Below are positions 60,281 to 64,000 of a stretch of 64,000 nt of DNA, piece after piece (position 1 is the stretch's first letter; each line of letters starts with the position of its first letter). Location: assembly GCF_029227915.1 (NCBI RefSeq), contig NC_079875.1, positions 4,960,001 to 5,024,000 on the forward strand, in the 5' to 3' direction. The DNA comes from Hydractinia symbiolongicarpus. Its lineage: Eukaryota; Cnidaria; Hydrozoa; Anthoathecata; Hydractiniidae. The notes beneath the pieces are model-generated. The model saw nothing but the letters and a program-made list of their open reading frames with translations. It made no database searches and had not been told where the DNA came from. Position numbers and translations under genes: made by a program.

Positions 60281-63200
60281 ACGATGGATCCTGTCCCTGA
60301 GGCACTTGCTTGTTTATTCTATAGCTATTAAAATAGCGAAAAGCCCTGGGGACGAAGTTATAAAACTATCAAATTATTTTTATGTTTTATGATTGCTTCT
60401 CACAACTATTTGTAAAAACTCCAATCATAGAGAAAATAAAATAAATCAGACAGCTAATTTTAACGTTTGCCACCACAAGTGATTATATGAGCACCTCCAT
60501 GCATTTTTGGACTTTGGACCTACGACTTCGGATCTTAGGTCATTTCTTTACATGCGCAGTCTTGAAACATGCTGACGCAACTGAGTATTGCCCATTTAAC
60601 TCATTTAGCGATGTTTGAAAAACGACGACGTTTCTTTGGTTTTGTCCATGCTTGTAACAAACCGACTTTTGCTGATTCAAGTACTATATATAAAGCAATT
60701 ACTTTTACATTCACGCTCAACTTTTTGGACTTTGGACCTACGACTATATATAAAGCAATTACTTTTGCTATGTCAGCAGATTAACTCTCTTAAGACGGTC
60801 CGTTTAGAATGTACGTCTTCAAGATATTAAGTTTCCAGAAGTCTTTACACACTAAAACTATTTGTTATTATTAATTAAACTAGTCTATAAAGCCCGTGGA
60901 GAATTCCACTTAGGTAAAAGGTCAATAAAAAGATAGTTGTTTTAGATGTTTTGCTGACGTCAGCAGGGCAGTGCAGATAAAAATATTCGCGAAATTTGTT
61001 TATTCTTTGTCTGTCACGTGTAGAAGTTGAAATACTGGTTAAAATAATGTACAGGATCATATGTTCTCGACGAAGGCCTAAGGCCTAAGATATCAGGGAT
61101 TAAAAACTTTGCTGACGTCAGCAAAGACCCGTCAAAACCTTAAAGATTTTTTTAGAAATTTGTATACCTGTTGCCTTCATCGTATAGATCTTAAAACGCT
61201 GATCAAGAAAATGTATAGGATCATGCATCTTTGACAAACGGTTGTAGAGATATTAGGGTTTAAAGGTTTTTTGATGAAATCATCAACCCAACCATTGGAA
61301 ATGATTTAGGAACCCAGTTTTGGGAAAATTACCTAAATTGTTCCCAGGGGCTCCTTAGTTACCCACGCGGTGAAAAATCATTGACGTCATCACCTTGTTT
61401 CCATTTTATTTGGCCTCAAAGTTTTAGGTGCATTGTATTTTGGCTGTACTAGTAGCTATATAAATCTTGAATGACATAACTAGCAATTCCTCCTTGATCA
61501 GCACTGTGATATTTTTAAGACAATATTAAAACTTGTGATGTAACTTGCTACCAAAATAAGGTTTCTTTCTCTTTTGACCGCCAACTTTTCATGGTGAGTG
61601 TACCCCACAACTTGAAGCAATCAAATTAATAACCAAGTTTAGGTCTTGAACTTTCATAATATACAATCTTATGTCAATACTGAGTATACTTCCTTTAAAT
61701 AATTGTAAAATCAATATATCGCACCAGTTTAAAAAGTGAAAATACAAAGGAAAAACTGAATAATTTTCTGCGTCCTGCATGTTTTTTTTAGCAAATGCCT
61801 TAAGCTACGGGGACACGGCAACAATTTTCATGCGATTGCAACAAAAAAATTGTTTTGTTGCAATTGCATGAAAATGTTTCACTCAACCTCGTCCCCAGGG
61901 CATCTTGTATCTTTTCTGACCCCGGGACGGCGATACGAACATGGCCCTGGAGGAGGCCTCGTCACGTGACCCTCCAATACACAGTATTTCTGTGTGTAAT
62001 ATTTAATGAGATTTGTCTCAATGTACCAAAGTTTTAATATAACCTTGCAGAGCTAAGCGAGATCGGCCTTTTACGTCACAGATGCGTGCGGCGAGTTTGT
62101 TTTGATTCCTCTCATCGCAACACACAAACTTCTCGCATATTGCCCTTGATTGTTTTGTGTAAATGTATAAATATACAATAATGTTATTTAGGCTGCTGTT
62201 TACTTGAAGAAATTCAAGCAATTTAGTTATGTGTATTTCACTGAATTGGTTGACTAGCAAGCACTGGGTTGCAAAACTTGTAGCTAGGGGAAACTTGGAA
62301 ATTAGTAAATGATTTGCCCATCTGAACATAGCACTTCGTTGGTTCTCTAAGGTGCAGATATGGCTACATAATTTTCAAATGTTCGTATCATTCTAGGTGC
62401 CCGACTGAAAGTAGCTAGGCAGAAATTTAACCTCATATTAACATTTACATTTTTTATTCATTTTGGCTGAACTTTAGAATTCTCATTTACCGTGAGTTCA
62501 TATCTGTGTCTGCATTACTGCTTTTATATGATGACAAAGATTTTGCTGTATTTAAACAATACTTAGCTGAAACTGAATTCAACTATGGTGGACTCACTGC
62601 TTGCAGTTATATTGGGTGAAAAAGGCTTCAGAAAAGTATTTACTTTAGAAGTATTTTTTTCTTTTACATTTGTGGCCTTAACATTTCCAAAAAGCCACCC
62701 ATTACTGATAAATTCTGCTTTTTCTTTTCTTAATGACATGTTTTAAAACGCCTTGCAACTTTTTTATTTTTTACTCAGCAAGCTCACATTTATTTTGTAT
62801 ATACACTTAATTTGCATCTAATTTATACAAAAACAAGGTTTTTTTCTGTTTAAAACATAAATAATTCAAAAATTTTATCAAAAGCATTATGCTGGTTTGA
62901 AAATCGAGAACGACAAGTCTGCGTGTGATCTGTTTTCTCGATTTAATGTATCACTGCCTTAATAGTTTAGAAAGAATTGATATACGACTTTACGAACAGC
63001 AAAGCATTGCTACCTTGAGAAAAAAATGTTTCGGGAATAATTTTTTGAGGAAATTATTTTGGGGATTTTGGACCAAAATTAGTTTCATAAATTCGCACTT
63101 TTTAGAGCTCATCAAAATTCTGCTGCTGTTCAAAAATCGATTTTTATTGATATATACATCTATTTATTGTTATCATTCTGCTTGGAAAATATTTAAAATG

Positions 63201-64000
63201 CCAAACTAGCTAACCGTGAAGATTAATTCAGTATTCTCATAAGAGCATCCTATCACAAAAAGATGTCAGCAAAGAGACATTCCTTGCAACTAAATTTTTT
63301 GTTTACTAGCATAATTTTAGGTTGAATCTTATCTGACATTTCTGAGGTTAGAATAGCTTTTAAAATTTTCTGAATCTGTATCTTGGTCAAAATTGATATG
63401 CTGTCAAAACGGCTTATCGGCGTCTTTGAAAAGGGCTAAATTCTGAAACTCAGAATGTATGATGATAATAGAACTATTTTTTGGCTCAATTTCATCAAAC
63501 CAATCTAAAACCATATCATACCAAATCTCAAGTCAATATTTTAATTTTTACTGAAGTTATGGGACGCTTTATAAACTATATACTCGGTTTAGACTTTTTT
63601 TGTGATTTTTTATGTTCACTGCTTTGTAATTTGTATTAAAACTCTTGAGATAATATATCACAGTGGTGAGCTGTTAAATATCTACCACCATCTTCAATAC
63701 ATCCTGGATTTACCATATGCCTAATTGAGCGCTCAATAAAATTTGATTGAGTTTGATTTTCTGAAATTTCTTCATAGCGTGTTAAAAAAGGCCTAGCAAG
63801 AATCAGTTTAAGAAAATCTTCCTACCTTTTTCTCTTCCTCAAAATGGCTTTTTAAATTTTTCATGCCTGGTGTAATTTTATATTTTATCAGATAGGTTTA
63901 AAGGTACTCCTTAACAAGTTTCAAGTCAATAACTTTATTTTTTTACTGAAGCTTTTGCAATTTGAATTTTCTTGAATTAGGCCGGATAAATGTGCATTCA
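60281..64000. other. Non-coding right end with repeats
   Basis: No gene is supported. 60510-60780 repeats TGGACTTTGGACCTACGACT and TATATAAAGCAATTACTTTT. 60880-60905 is a hairpin-repeat terminus (ACTAGTCTATAAAGCCCGTGG). 61824-61875 is a hairpin (TTTTCATGCGATTGCAACAAAA-type arms), and 61883 has CAACCTCGTCCCCAGGGC. GCTGACGTCAGC occurs twice, at 60953 and 61111. The ORF at 62018-62329 (minus) has no recognised domain. Confidence 0.45.

Overview
This looks like AT-rich nuclear DNA from an animal, most likely a cnidarian. The evidence is spliced genes with GT..AG introns and recognisable animal orthologues (PPIB, PSMG2), a Polinton-like block of the type I associate with cnidarian genomes, a Kolobok-type THAP transposon, PHD-finger LINEs and a tRNA-derived SINE. 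The species call is inference; no search could be run. Layout: 1-4406 is a compact, virus-like block of a Polinton-like element: a 5'-cut membrane-tailed protein, an opposite-strand coiled-coil/membrane protein, a probable jelly-roll major capsid protein, a small virion-like protein and a DD35E integrase. 4407-11066 holds decayed repeats: a short MITE, a LINE fragment, and a TIR element whose ends fold into hairpins. 11067-15910 (minus) is a complete six-exon secretory cyclophilin B gene of 214 codons. 15911-19848 is non-coding with repeat fragments. 19849-26749 is a Kolobok-like DNA transposon with TTAA target sites, carrying THAP-transposase remnants on the minus strand; a SINE lies inside it, and a nearly full-length PHD/endonuclease/RT LINE is inserted in that SINE. 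26750-29137 holds a foldback element built from CTCCGTATA motifs and a full tRNA-derived SINE. 29138-37592 (minus) is an RTE-like LINE split by a 7.1-kb Ty3/gypsy LTR retrotransposon (plus strand) with apparently identical 298-bp LTRs and a 4-bp target duplication. 39087-43618 (plus) is a spliced proteasome assembly chaperone 2 gene. 43972-45344 holds a hAT-like and a pogo/Tigger-like non-autonomous element. 50880-51726 is a two-exon small four-helix membrane protein of unknown family. 55144-56910 has two minisatellites with codon-multiple periods. 59087-60280 is a single-exon ankyrin-repeat protein. The rest is non-coding with scattered repeats. How it works together: only four host genes are supported (PPIB, PSMG2, the membrane protein, the ankyrin protein). 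The rest is layered mobile DNA whose nesting order can be read directly. The youngest layer appears to be the LTR retrotransposon, which carries a textbook -1 frameshift signal, a MYND-type zinc finger at the start of pol, and several disabling lesions.
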